Origin: Aedes albopictus
Lineage: Eukaryota; Arthropoda; Insecta; Diptera; Culicidae
Direction of reading: 5' to 3'
Length of the DNA stretch: 64,000 nt
Assembly: GCF_035046485.1 (NCBI RefSeq)
Contig: NC_085136.1
Coordinates: 156,422,452 to 156,486,451, forward strand
Part shown: positions 1 through 11,293 of the stretch, one piece after another
Numbering within the stretch: position 1 is the stretch's first letter
Layout: every line of letters starts with the position of its first letter
Notes under the pieces: model-generated
What the model was told of the DNA's origin: nothing
Database searches by the model: none
Seen by the model: the letters and a program-made list of their open reading frames with translations, nothing else
Translations under genes and position numbers: made by a program

Positions 1-1556
1 GGATAAATTCTTGATGAATTCTTGGAAAAATTGCTGTATATTTTTGGAAGAATTCCTGAAGATTTCTTGGAAGAATTCCTGAAGAATTCTTGGAAGAATC
101 CCTGAAGAATTCTTGGAAGAATTCCTGAAGAATTCTTGGAAGAATTTCTAATGAATTCTTAGAATAATTCCTAATGAATTTTTGGAAGAGTTCCTGGTGC
201 ATTGTTGGAACAATTCCGTAGGGACTCTTGGAAGAATTCCCGAGGAATTTTTGGAAGCATTCCTGAAGAATTCTTGGGAGAATTCCTGAAGAATTCTTGG
301 AAAAACTCTTGAAAAATTCCAAAAGAATTCTTGGAAGAATTGTTGGAAGAATTATTCGAAGAATTCCTGAAGAATTCTTGGAAGAATTATTCGAAGAATT
401 CCTGAAGAATTCTTGGAAGAATTATTGGAAGAATTCCTGAAGAATTCTTGGAAGAATTCCTGAAGAATTCTTGGATGAATTCCTAAAGAATTCTTGGAAG
501 AATTCCTTAGGGACTCTTGGAAGAATTCCCGAGGATTTTTTTCTTGGAAGAATTCGTGAAGAATTCTTGAAAGAATACCTGAAAATCTTGGATAAATTCT
601 TGGAAAAATTGCTGTATATTTTTGGAAGAATTCCTGAAGATTTCTTGGAAGAATTCCTGAAGAATTCTTGGAAGAATCCCTGAAGAATTCTTGGAAGAAT
701 TCCTGAAGAATTCTTGGAAGAATTTCTAATGAATTCTTAGAATAATTCCTAATGAATTTTTGGAAGAGTTCCTGGTGCATTGTTGGAACAATTCCTTAGG
801 GACTCTTGGAATAATTCCCGAGGAATTTTTGGAAGCATTCCTGAAGAATTCTTGGGAGAATTCCTGAAGAATTCTTGGAAAAACTCTTGAAAAATTCCAA
901 AAGAATTCTTGGAAGAATTGTTGGAAGAATTATTCGAAGAATTCCTGAAGAATTCTTGGAAGAATTATTCGAAGAATTCCTGAAGAATTCTTGGAAGAAT
1001 TATTGGAAGAATTCCTGAAGAATTCCTGGAAGAAATCCAGAAGAATTCCCAAAGAATTCTTGAGAATTTGAGAAGAATTCTTGGGAGAATTTTAGAAGAA
1101 TTCTTGGGAGAATTCCAGAAAATTTATTGGAAGAATTCTAGGGAGAATCCCGGAAGAACACTTGGGAGAATTCCAGAAGAATTCTTGTAAGAATTCCAGA
1201 AGAATTCTTGGAAGAATTCCAGAAGATTTTTTGAACGAATTCCAGGAGAATTCTTGGAAGAATTCCAGAGAAATTTTTGGAAGAATTTCAGAAGAATTCC
1301 TGTGGAGCTCTTGGAAAAATTCCTAATGAATTCTTGGAAAAACTCTTGAAGAACTCCAGAAGAATCCTTGTAAAGTTTTTGGAAGAATTCCTGAAGAATA
1401 CTTGGAAAAACTCTTCTTCAAGAATTCTTCCAACAATTTTTCAAGAATTTTTCAAGAATTCTTACAAAAATTCGTCAGGATTCATCAGAAATCCTTCAAG
1501 AATTTATCAGGAGTTCTTTCATGAATTCTTTTCGCAATCTTCGTATGAACTTTTCT
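1..1556. repeat. GAATTC-rich degenerate minisatellite with a 578-bp higher-order duplication
   Basis: Near-continuous repetition of a unit like GAATTCTTGGAAGAATTCC. A longer block is duplicated in tandem: the segment beginning TTGGAAAAATTGCTGTATA at 22 recurs at 600, and GTTGGAAGAATTATTCGAA at 342 recurs at 920, giving an offset of 578 bp. The orientation of the motif flips near 1415-1420, after which the reverse complement (TTCCAAGAATT type) runs to 1556. Open frames here, rich in E, F, K, L and N on one strand and S, R and I on the other, are by-products of the repeat. Confidence 0.9.
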
Positions 1557-2505
1557 AAGGCGGTTTTTTGATTCAACCACCTTTCATTATTCCCATATGT
1601 AACAAGGAAAACAAACGCTGTGGCAAGCCCATATTCAGCTAACAACTCCTGCAACTATAACAACGACCACCAGCGCGCCGTGACACCTTCGACAGCAACG
1701 ACTATAACTTGCTCCACACCGTCGTCGTCGTCAAACAAACCCACCCCATAGGCGCAAGGTAAACGCGAATCTCCATACCTAGCCGAGAAGCTGGCGCCAT
1801 CTGACACAGTTCAACAAGTCCCCACGACGCCGTTGTCGTCGCGTCGTAAATAAACTAAATCGAACCGGCGCGCGGCAGAGCTCGGTATCCTACCTACCCA
1901 ATAGTGCAACGTAGACGTAGAGCTAGTAACCGACGCGACGCGGCAGACGGACGGATGAAGCCATAATATTTGTACCCTTAGGAAAGCGAATATTATGAAT
2001 AACTAAGCGCGCCAAACTCCGAACCACAGTAATTTGTTAATCAGATGTGATCTTTTTCTAAGGTGGACGTCGTAAAATTTTATGGCTCTTCTTCATCGGA
2101 GCAGCAACCAGGAAGGTTCGCATCCACCGGTCCAAAAATGGCTAAATTAATAGCGACAAAAACATATGTGCGTGAATCACGAAAATTAAATGATTTTCCG
2201 TAGATAATGAGGATGCACTGTGGAGCATGGGATCGGTTCGAATGCAAATGCAGAGGAACTTTGTGGCTGTTAAGCGGCGAAGGTCACCACAACTTCCTGG
2301 CAGTAAAATCGAGTTGTTCCATTATGGAATTTTAATGGAAGTTGGAACATGTGCAGCTTGGAAAATAGTCGTGAGATGATTGCCTACTAATGTAAAATTT
2401 TTGACGCTTTGCTTAGTTTCCTTAGAAGAAGTTGTACTAATTTTGCAGACTTTTTCTTTGCTTTATGATGAATTTATAATAAAATACTGCAAGAGTTAAT
2501 TACTG
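1557..2505. other. Unique spacer between two minisatellite blocks
   Basis: About 950 bp of mixed composition with a GC-rich part (about 1650-1950, several CGTCGT runs) and then AT-rich sequence. I see no supportable gene, RNA or mobile-element end. It separates two blocks of the same minisatellite, so it may be older unique sequence into which the repeat spread. Confidence 0.5.
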
Positions 2506-3720
2506 TACATTATCAGGAATTCATCAAGAAGATTTGTAAGCACCTTTCACGATTTTCTCAGGAATTCTTCCAAAAATTGTTCAGGAGTCCTTTCAATATC
2601 TCTTCAGGAGTTCTTCCATGATTTTTTTTCGAGAATTCTTCTACGAATTTTATCAAGAATTCGTCAGGAATTCTTTCAAGAATGCTTCAGGATTTCTTCC
2701 AAGAATTCTTCCAGGAATTTCTCCAAGAATTAATTAGGAATTTTTCCAAGAATTCTTCAGGAATTCTTCTAAGAATTCTTCAGGAATTCTTCTAAGAATT
2801 CACCAGGAATTCTTCTAAGAATTCTTCTGGAATTCTTCTAAGAATTCTTCTGGAATTCTTCTAAGAATTCTTCAGGAATTCTTCCAAGAATTCTTCAGGA
2901 ATTCTTCCAAGAATTCTTCAGGAATTCTTCCAAGAATTCTTCAGGAATTCTTCTAAGAATTCTTCAGAAATTCTTCTAAGAATTCTTCGGGAATTCTTCT
3001 TAGAGTTCTTCAGGAATTATTCTAAGAATTCTTCAGGAGTTCTTATAAAAATTCTTCAGAATTTCATGCAAAAATTTCTTCCAAAAAGTCTTCAGGAATT
3101 CTTCCAAGAAATCTTCAGGAATTCTTCCAATAATTCTTCCAAGATTTTTTTAAAGAATGCTTCCAAGATTTCTTCCAAGAATTTTTCTAAGATTTTTTCC
3201 AAGAATTCTTCCAAAAAATTTTCCAAGTATTCTTCCATGATTTTTTCCAAGAATACTTTCAAATTTTCTTCAAAGAATTCTCCCACGAATTTTTCCAAGA
3301 ATTTTCCAAGAATTCCTCCCAGAATTTTTCCAAGAATTCGTGTGGAATTCTTCCAAGAATTCATCAGGAATTCTTCCAAGAACTCATAAGGAATTCTTCC
3401 AAGAATTCGCTAGGAATTCTTCTAAGAATTCGCCAGGAATTCTCCCAAGAATTCGCCAGGAATTCTTCCAAGAATTTGTCAAGAATTCTTCCGGGAATTC
3501 GCCAGAAATTTTTCCATGAATTTTACAGGATTTTTTCTTAGAAGTCTTCAGGATTTCTTCTAAGTCTTCAGGAATTCTTCCAAGAGTACATCAGGAGTTC
3601 TTCCAAGAATTTTCCCAAAAGTTGTTTTGGAAGAATATTTTAGGAATTGTTCCAGTAATTGTCCAGTGATTATTCCAAGAATTATCAGAGATTCTACTAT
3701 CAATTTGTTTTAGCACCTCT
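2506..3720. repeat. GAATTC minisatellite, reverse-complement orientation
   Basis: Same family as the block at 1-1418 but on the other strand: units read TTCAGGAATTCTTCCAAGAA. The central part (2750-3030) is the most regular, with near-identical units of about 24 bp. Both flanks decay into variants. With the first block it forms a long imperfect inverted arrangement around 1557-2505. Confidence 0.9.
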
Positions 3721-3790
3721 ACCAAAATAGCACCAATATTGAATTTTCAAAAATATACTGAAGGCTTATACCGTGTTCCAATACTCTTGA

Positions 3791-3793
3791 TTA
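3791..3793. other. Possible left target-site duplication (TTA)
   Basis: TTA directly before CACTGCTCGACA. The same triplet follows the opposite element end at 26422-26424. Three bases match by chance fairly often, so this is only supportive. Confidence 0.35.
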
Positions 3794-4235
3794 CACTGCT
3801 CGACAAAAAATGAGAAAAGTTCACGCTATGGAATGAAATTAAAAGTAACAGGGGTTTGGGACCCCAGAAGTGTCATAGTGAAGGAATTTTTGAAAAATAA
3901 TGGACCGCGGCCCCACAGTTCAAAACCGAAATTTGTATGGGGAACTAGGGGTGTTCATTTCTGTAGGACAATCCTTAACCAGCCGGGACTTTGTGGCTTC
4001 AAATGGCTCGTTCTCCGAAACTAGGCCACCAAATTACAATCGGTTTGAAGCATCATCAAGGGGAAGAGTATATCTAAAGAATGATATGGTGGGGATCCCC
4101 CCTGACCCTCCCCCTTTTTGCTGCGGGCGGATCTAAGTGTGACATGATACATAATTTTCGCACATCATAATAATTTCGACTGGAAACAGTGTTTTTGAAT
4201 CGCTGTTAGTGACAAATCATTATATAAATGTTGTT
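3794..4235 (+). repeat. Left terminal inverted repeat, non-satellite part
   Basis: About 440 bp matching 25985-26421 in reverse complement. A 78-codon frame within it (3900-4136) encodes a peptide identical to one in the opposite arm. This is a sign of nucleotide near-identity rather than of coding. The outermost 25 bp match only loosely, with about 10 bp extra in this arm. From GTTCACGCTATGG inward the match is almost exact. Confidence 0.8.
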
Positions 4236-6580
4236 CCGGACCTGATGAGGCCATTTGGTTGGCACGGGTTATCCGGTGGCCACGGAACAGGTTCTGGGGA
4301 CCACAGGGTCTCAGGCGGAAATGGCCAATTTTTTATTTCAAAAGAACACCATCATGCGACAACTCAAAATTTGCAAAATTCCGTGTGTAATCCAATAGAA
4401 CCAAAAATTATAGATTTACCCAATGCTGGACACCCGGTGGCCATGGAACAGGTTCAGGGGACCCCAGGGTATCTGGCAGAAATGGTCAATTTTCGATGAT
4501 AAAAGAACCCCATCATGCGACACCTCAAAATTTGCATAATTCCGTGTGTAATCCAGTAGAACCAAAAATTATAGTTTAACCCAATGCTGGGCCCCCGGTG
4601 GACACGGAACAAGTTCTGGGGACCACAGGGTCTCCGACAGAAATGGCCAATTTTTGATTCCAAAATAACCCCATCATGCGACACCTCAAAATTTGCACAA
4701 TTCCGTGTGTAGTCTAGAAGAACCAAAAATTTTAGTTTTACCCAACGCTGGGCACCCGGAGGCCACGGAACAGGTTCAGGGGACCCCAGGGTATCTGGCA
4801 GAAATGGTCAATTTTCGATGATGAAAGAACCCCATCATGCGACACCTCAAAATTTGCATAATTCCGTGTGTAATCCAATAGAACCAAAAATTATAGATTT
4901 ACCCAATGCTGGACACCCGGTGGCCATGAAACAGGTTCAGGGGACCCCAGGGTATCTGGCAGAAATGGTCAATTTTTGATGATAAAAGAACCCCATCATG
5001 CGACACCTCAAAATTTGCATAATTCCGTGTGTAATCCAGTAGAACCAAAAATTATAGTTTTACCCAATGCTGGGTAAATGCCCCCCCCCCCCCGGTGGAC
5101 ACGGAACAAGTTCTGGGGACCACAGGGTCTCCGACAGAAATGGCCAATTTTTGATTCCAAAATAACCCCATCATGCGACACCTCAAAATTTGCACAATTC
5201 CGTGTGTAGTCTAGTAGAACCAGAAATTATAGTTTTACCCAACGCTGGGCACCCGGAGGCCACGGAACAGGTTCAGGGGACCCCAGGGTAACTGGCAGAA
5301 ATGGTCAATTTTCGATGATGAAAGAACCCCATCATGCGACACCTCAAAATTTGCACAATTCCGTGTGTAATCCAATAGAACCAAAAATTATAGATTTACC
5401 CAATGCTGGACACCCGGTGGCCACGGAACAGGTTCAGGGGACCCCAGGGTATCTGGCAGAAATGGTCAATTTTCGATGATAAAAGAACCCCGTCATGCGA
5501 CACCTCAAAATTTGCATAATTCCGTGTGTAATCCAGTAGAACCAAAAATTATTGTTCTACCCAATGCTGGGCACCCGGTGGCCACGGAACAGGTTCAGGG
5601 GACCACAGGGTATCTGACAGAAATGGTCAATTTTCGATGGTGAAAGAGCCCCATCATGCGACACCTCAAAATTTGCACAATTCCGTGTGTAATCCAATAG
5701 AACCAAAAACTATAGTTTTACCCAATGCTGGGCACCCGGTGGACACGGAACAAGTTCTGGGGACCACAGGGTCTCCGACAGAAATGGCCAATTTTTGATT
5801 CCAAAAGAATCCCATCATGCGACACCTCAAAATTTGCACAATTCCGTGTGTAGTCTAGTAGAACCAGAAATTATAGTTTTACCCAACGCTGGGCACCCGG
5901 AGGCCACGGAACAGGTTCAGGGGACCCCAGGGTAACTGGCAGAAATGGTCAATTTTCGATGATGAAAGAACCCCATCATGCGACACCTCAAAATTTGCAC
6001 AATTCCGTGTGTAATCCAATAGAACCAAAAATTATAGATTTACCCAATGCTGGACACCCGGTGGCCACGGAACAGGTTCAGGGGACCCCAGGGTATCTGG
6101 CAGAAATGGTCAATTTTCGATGATAAAAGAACCCCGTCATGCGACACCTCAAAATTTGCATAATTCCGTGTGTAATCCAGTAGAACCAAAAATTATTGTT
6201 CTACCCAATGCTGGGCACCCGGTGGCCACGGAACAGGTTCAGGGGACCACAGGGTATCTGACAGAAATGGTCAATTTTCGATGGTGAAAGAGCCCCATCA
6301 TGCGACACCTCAAAATTTGCACAATTCCGTGTGTAATCCAATAGAACCAAAAACTATAGTTTTACCCAATGCTGGGCACCCGGTGGACACGGAACAAGTT
6401 CTGGGGACCACAGGGTCTCCGACAGAAATGGCCAATTTTTGATTCCAAAAGAATCCCATCATGCGACACCTCAAAATTTGCACAATTCCGTGTGTAGTCT
6501 AGTAAAACCAGAAATTATAGTTTTACCCAACGCTGGGCACCCGGAGGCCACGGAACTCCACAGGATCTCTGGCAGAAATG
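4236..6580 (+). repeat. Left-arm 161-bp satellite array (four-monomer higher-order repeat inside)
   Basis: Fourteen tandem copies of a 161-bp unit, recognisable by CTCAAAATTTGCA at about 160-161-bp spacing. Four monomer types can be told apart by their variable part: GGACACGGAACAAGTTCTGG, GGAGGCCACGG with GGTAACTGG, GGTGGCCACGG with GGTATCTGG, and a variant with GGTATCTGACAG. From about 5220 to 6510 these occur as a four-monomer block of about 643 bp repeated twice. A C-run insertion (5080-5093) lengthens one unit by about 15 bp. The array ends abruptly in a truncated unit. Confidence 0.9.
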
Positions 6581-6916
6581 TCTTGTCCCTTGTGATTAAG
6601 GGTTAAAACAAGCTTATCAACTTTCCACTTTAATTTAGTTGTCTCTCAACCGATTCTTCTTTTTTCAAGTATGCAATTTAAATAGTATCTGGGATTGTAA
6701 GTATAATGAAATTGAATTCTACCTTATATTTTTAAGATCTATTTTCAGAAAATACTGTATCTTCCTATAAATATTTTAAAATCAGTATGCCTTCAAGAAA
6801 AGCATCTCCCGGATACATCATAGTATATGAACAGTCTTCTTGAATTTATCCTCAAGGTGTATTCGCTTCTTTTAAGTTTTTAAAAAACATAAAATAAATT
6901 CACAAAATACCGTATC

Positions 6917-6955
<39 letters not shown>

Positions 6956-8277
6956 TCAAAAGTTGGAATTTATATACGAGAAGTTCATTGGAACGTCACC
7001 ACAAACACCAAACACGCCAAACGGAATCCTCTCTAAAATGTATTCAAGATCTAAATATTCATTCTAAGCTTTAAAGTTTCATGTAACAAAACTCTGATTT
7101 TCTGTGAGAAAATCTACGGAAGATCAAGTGTGTAAGTGTTTGCATTGTCCACTTAGAATCCGTACGCGCTGCATATTTTCTAGTGACACGCTTAGTTTAC
7201 TCATAAACTATTCCTCTTTTAATGGTGAAAATTTCACCGGTTTTCGTACAACGAATCAAAAGATATACCAGAATGAAAATAAGACGAACAAAAAAATCTA
7301 GCACAAACGCCTTGAAAATTCAACATTTTCAAGCGCGACTATAGCAAAAAGCTTAAATATCGCCAAAACTATCATTTGTTACGCGCTCAAATGTTATTGA
7401 TCATGACATGAGAAGATGTCCCCTGCCGATTGGAGTTCGTGTTCATGGAGAAATTTACTACGAATATCATGGCATGGCGGGTAGTCCTCCTTTGGACACC
7501 GTTTTAGTAACAACATGATGATCAACTCAAAATTGTACAAGATCTAAAGCCTCAGAAATCACTAGCAATTTTTAAAACACCGCAAAGGACCAAAGAAGAT
7601 TTGGCTTGGATTCGAAAGTTGTCACTACAGTCGAAAGATTTTCAGAGGCAACGCAAAAATTGAGTAGTGTTTTTCAAAATAACTCTTTCATAGTCTCCAA
7701 TATACTACATCCATTCAAACGCCCCCATTTCCATAACTGAAAAAAATACTGGTCAAAACGATTAGGAATCTAAGAAAGACAGGAAAACCGACTCCGGACA
7801 CTGCACTATAAAATATGTTTCCAAAAAAGCTTGATACTACAAATTTTACAGTTAGACAACTTTTGAAGGAAGTTTACATTAGTAAAATTAAAAAATAAAA
7901 GTAATAATTTTAATGATATTTTTTCATGAAGGCGCTCTAAAATATGCATGTTTTGAAAGGTTGACATTTTCACAAGCCAGTTTATTCCAGAGATATTCGT
8001 GATTCCGTGTGTACGGATTCTAAATGGACATGATTTATGTTAAGGAGCATCCATTTAGTACGTCATGCACAATTTAGGACTTTTAGCCACTCTCCCCCAT
8101 TCGTGCGAGGTTTTCGTATATTTGATATATTTTCCGAGCCCACCCTCCCCCTTATAAGCGTGACGTACTTTATGGATCCCCCCTTTCTTCTTCTATTTCC
8201 TTCCATTACTAATATCATCACTAAATGTGCTGCGATTGTTTCCTACGACGGATGTCACACAATTATGCAGCAATAAT
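6581..8277. other. AT-rich interior of the giant element, no gene seen
   Basis: No frame here has family resemblance. It holds a 34-bp TA microsatellite at 6920-6953 and otherwise AT-rich sequence with scattered stops. A frame at 8037-8276 has no recognisable motif. Confidence 0.5.
6920..6953. repeat. (TA)n microsatellite
   Basis: Uninterrupted TA dinucleotides, about 17 units. Confidence 0.9.
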
Positions 8278-8279
8278 TA

Positions 8280-8417
8280 CCGTAAAACTGGGTAACATTG
8301 ATTAGCGGTGTAACTCACCTTGATTTTTGTCGTGGAATGTTCAAGATTTGATTTTTCCTGAAGAATAGTCAAGGTGATCAAAGGTTCCCCGCTGATCAAT
8401 GTTACCCCGTTTTACGG
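8280..8417. mobile_element. Palindromic MITE with TA target duplication
   Basis: Terminal inverted repeats of about 30 bp: CCGTAAAACTGGGTAACATT at the left, and the reverse complement of AATGTTACCCCGTTTTACGG at the right. TA flanks both ends (8278-8279 and 8418-8419). Only 138 bp and non-coding. TA duplication is typical of Tc1/mariner-type mobilisation. Confidence 0.75.
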
Positions 8418-8463
8418 TACTTCTCCCTATCAAGAATTCGATATAGATGGTAGAGAATAATGC

Positions 8464-8757
8464 GATAGGGTAGGTGTTCCAATATTCGCTGCCCCCAAGC
8501 AATTCTTATGGAGGGTGGTGAATACTGGAGCAGGAGTGGCAATACTGATTTATGGAGCTAAAATTTTATGAAAACTTTTTTATTCTTAATTTTTTTGAGT
8601 AAACTTAAAGCATCCAAAGCATCCAGCGTTTTCATATCATTTGGATGTGTTTTACTTTACAAAAAAATCATTCATATCGATCTATACAGCGAAAGGCTGA
8701 ATAATACAGGGTGGCGAATACTGCTACATGGCGAATTCTCGAACACCAACCCTATAT
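8464..8757. mobile_element. Possible MITE with ATAGGGTNGGTGTTC ends
   Basis: The left end reads ATAGGGTAGGTGTTC, and the right end is the reverse complement of a close variant (GAACACCAACCCTAT). Internal segments with GAATACTG also recur. A weak 124-codon frame (8568-8942) overlaps it and has no recognisable motif. No clear target duplication. Confidence 0.35.
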
Positions 8758-8759
8758 GG

Positions 8760-10600
8760 AATCATGCGATAGTGTGTGATAATGGCTTACGAGTAGATCA
8801 ACAATGCAACACCGCACTGCCTAGTGCTATTCGAATCTTTGTCTCAGTCGGACTCGTGGTCGTGATTCTTCGCGCCGATAACAAAGTTACGGTTGTTTTT
8901 ATTTCACAGTGCAAAAAATACGCGAATATTTTAAAGTTTTGATCATTTTCTTTAACATTAAATTAATTCAAGCGTGTCGATATCATAAAAAGTTTATTTT
9001 TTACAGAAAAAGATACAATTATTTTTAAAAGCTTAATCTCGGTTTATTTCTACCGAGATTTAGACAGCCGAACAGTACTCCGAAAGAATGAAAATGTTAC
9101 TGGACATGGCCAACTTTCATCTAAAGAAAATAATTTTTGTCTAAAACAAAATTCCGTTGTAAACTTTTAAAACTCAAATATGGTTTTGTTGCATTTGATA
9201 CTTTGGGCTGTTTGGTTGATGCTCAGGAACCAATGATAAAATTTTGTTTACTTTCGATAGCCTAAAAAATGTTGCGCAGTGTTTGTTATGAATTATTTTG
9301 GCTGATTACTTCTAATATTCCATGTCGTTTTAGCTGTTCTAAGTGCGTCGCTAATATAAAAAGTATTCGAAAAGAACGCTGAAATCAAACGTTGAACACA
9401 AAACGTTACTGCGTCCGAATAAAAAAACAGATATTTTTTTAATTGATTTCTAGTTCAAAAAAATTGTGTTTTAATAGTGAATTGTACAAAACAACATAAA
9501 AACACAATGCATGCCTGGTTTGGAATCTAGGAACAGATAGAAAATACTAAAATTTCTTACAAAACAACATTTTTGCACATTTTTCCAAACCTGCTTTTCA
9601 GAAACAACTCGAGAATTAAAATTCGAATTGTTATGACTTACAGAATACCATTTAAATCCAATCAGCAACTGAAGTTCTACATTTTAAGACTGAATTATTA
9701 AACACAAAAAAGTAGATTTATCACCCCACTTACGATTTGATTTGTTTTTATTGTTAAGTAAAGTTAAGTAAACCAGTTTATATAAGAAAAAAGCTTTTAT
9801 ATGGATTGTATCGTAAAATAATTAGCAATGTTTATGACGTTATATCTCAACACTGAATTAAATAAGTCTTTTTATTTCGGTTCTACTAGCAAATCTTTAC
9901 GATTTAGTTAAATATGAGTCCAACATTTCTTTATTTTAGAATCTTAAGTATTATTGAAGTATGGATAGATTAATGCATGTCACAAAATAAAAATCTGATC
10001 AAAATTCGGTTTCTTAAAATATTTCCTCGCAATTAAATAGTTTGTAGCGAGTAAAATTTGTAATGAAAAAAATGTGGAAAAAACATCTTGTTGGGGATTA
10101 CGCACACTTTATATATTACATAACACCGGTTTTCGAAATAGATATTTTCTATACAAAAAACATCATCAACTTATTATCGGACTGTAAAAAAAGCGTAAAT
10201 TTAGTTCTTTGCTATAACTACTCCTCTATTATGTACATCGAATAATAAAAAAAGGTTTTTTCGCTTTGTATAATTTTAATTGACATCAACGTGATTAGAT
10301 GGAACACCATCAAACTGAATACCTGAAAAATGCGTTATTTTCAGTGATTCGAAATACTTTAAAATTCAGAGGAAATTGTCCTTGGTGATCGTGAGAATTG
10401 TACCTATGTATGTATTTGCTTAATGAGCCGGATTTTTGTTTTTTCTTATACTTGCTTCCACATTTTTTTTGCAAATTAATTTTTTTGTGCCGAATTTTTA
10501 AAACATGTGTTTAGTTTTCGAGCAAAGCTCAAGTAAAATGACTATTTCTAGAAAGTTGCAGTTCGATTTCTTTTTCAATGATTTATACTATATTTCTAAA
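8760..10600. other. AT-rich stretch, no feature
   Basis: Strongly AT-rich with homopolymer runs and only short frames. There is a short hairpin at about 9035-9063 (AATCTCGG and CCGAGATT). I see no gene, RNA or element end. Confidence 0.4.
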
Positions 10601-10606
10601 CATCAA

Positions 10607-10740
10607 ATTACTATTTTTGGGTATTTGGCATCTCAGTCTGATTTGGTCAATCAAAAACAACTATATGTTTTCTTAGTCCGACGTTTCGGTTCTTAAGGTC
10701 CAATAAATCAGACTGAGATGCCAAAAACCCAAAAATATTA
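10607..10740. repeat. Inverted repeat / small palindromic element
   Basis: The segment from about 10610 (TTTTTGGGTATTTGGCATCT, then CAGTCTGATT) returns as its reverse complement at 10705-10738. The arms are about 35 bp around a loop of about 60 bp. Confidence 0.6.
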
Positions 10741-10762
10741 TCCAACGTACAGTCGATCATCC

Positions 10763-10889
10763 AGTTAACCGTTCAGCTATCGCGCGATCAGCCGTCCTCT
10801 GCAGCACCGCGCTGTTGCTGTGTACAACGAACGAGCTTTTTTAAGCGAGTTTTACACAATACAACAGCGCGATCAGCGAAAGGTTAAAC
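10763..10889. repeat. Imperfect palindrome upstream of the gene
   Basis: The left part has GTTAACCGTTCAG, CGCGCGATCAGC and CGCTGTTG. The right part has CAACAGCGCGATCAGC and GGTTAAAC, in inverted order. Probably a short MITE. It lies about 200 bp upstream of the start codon at 11086, so an effect on expression is possible but unsupported. Confidence 0.45.
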
Positions 10890-11085
10890 ATCAAATTACT
10901 TGTATGTTGAACCTAATCTTTTGAAGCCGTTTTCATCATTGCTAATAACTTTTCGATACAGTCCTTATACGAATGCTTTGCTCGGCAAAATTACAGTTTC
11001 TGTTTCTGAATCAGTAGTTGTACTTGAGTTCAAGTGTGCTTAGTAATAAGAATCCAAAGTGCCTAGAACTGAAATACAAAAAAAA

Positions 11086-11293
11086 ATGTCATCGACCGAA
11101 TGTCTCCACTCACCTGACTCATTTTGCTACGTCTGTGGAGAGTTTATAAGCTCCCGTGTGAAAAAGTGTTCAATTTCTGATGGAGCTAAATTAAGACAAG
11201 CATACCAAGAATATTTTGGCCTGGAAATCAAAAACCAAGACAAATATTGGGTTCCACATTTCGTTTGTCAGAGTTGTGCTGTTGGATTGCTTA
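11086..11293 (+). CDS. Exon 1: first zinc-binding domain
   Basis: Encodes residues 1-69 plus one base. It contains FCYVCG and WVPHFVCQSC, a treble-clef-like CxxC...CxxC arrangement. The donor is GTAGGT at 11294. A second possible GT at 11298 would give the wrong phase for the next exon. Confidence 0.7.

Noticed and set aside
352..780. 142-codon minus-strand frame rich in F, S, N and R, and similar frames to 3389
   Set aside because: Low-complexity translation of the GAATTC minisatellite on either strand.
4209..4726. Frames with identical copies in both arms of the giant element (also 25499-26476)
   Set aside because: Identity follows from the inverted repeat. The frames run through satellite units, carry no domain and change with unit variants.
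4236..6580. CRISPR-like array because of regular repeats
   Set aside because: Units are contiguous 161-bp satellite monomers without unique spacers, in a eukaryotic context.
8568..8942. 124-codon frame as a gene
   Set aside because: Overlaps a likely MITE, has no recognisable domain and sits in AT-rich sequence where such lengths can occur by chance.
11059..11085. Upstream GTG as the start of exon 1
   Set aside because: A eukaryotic gene would use the ATG at 11086, which has A at -3 and is in the same frame.
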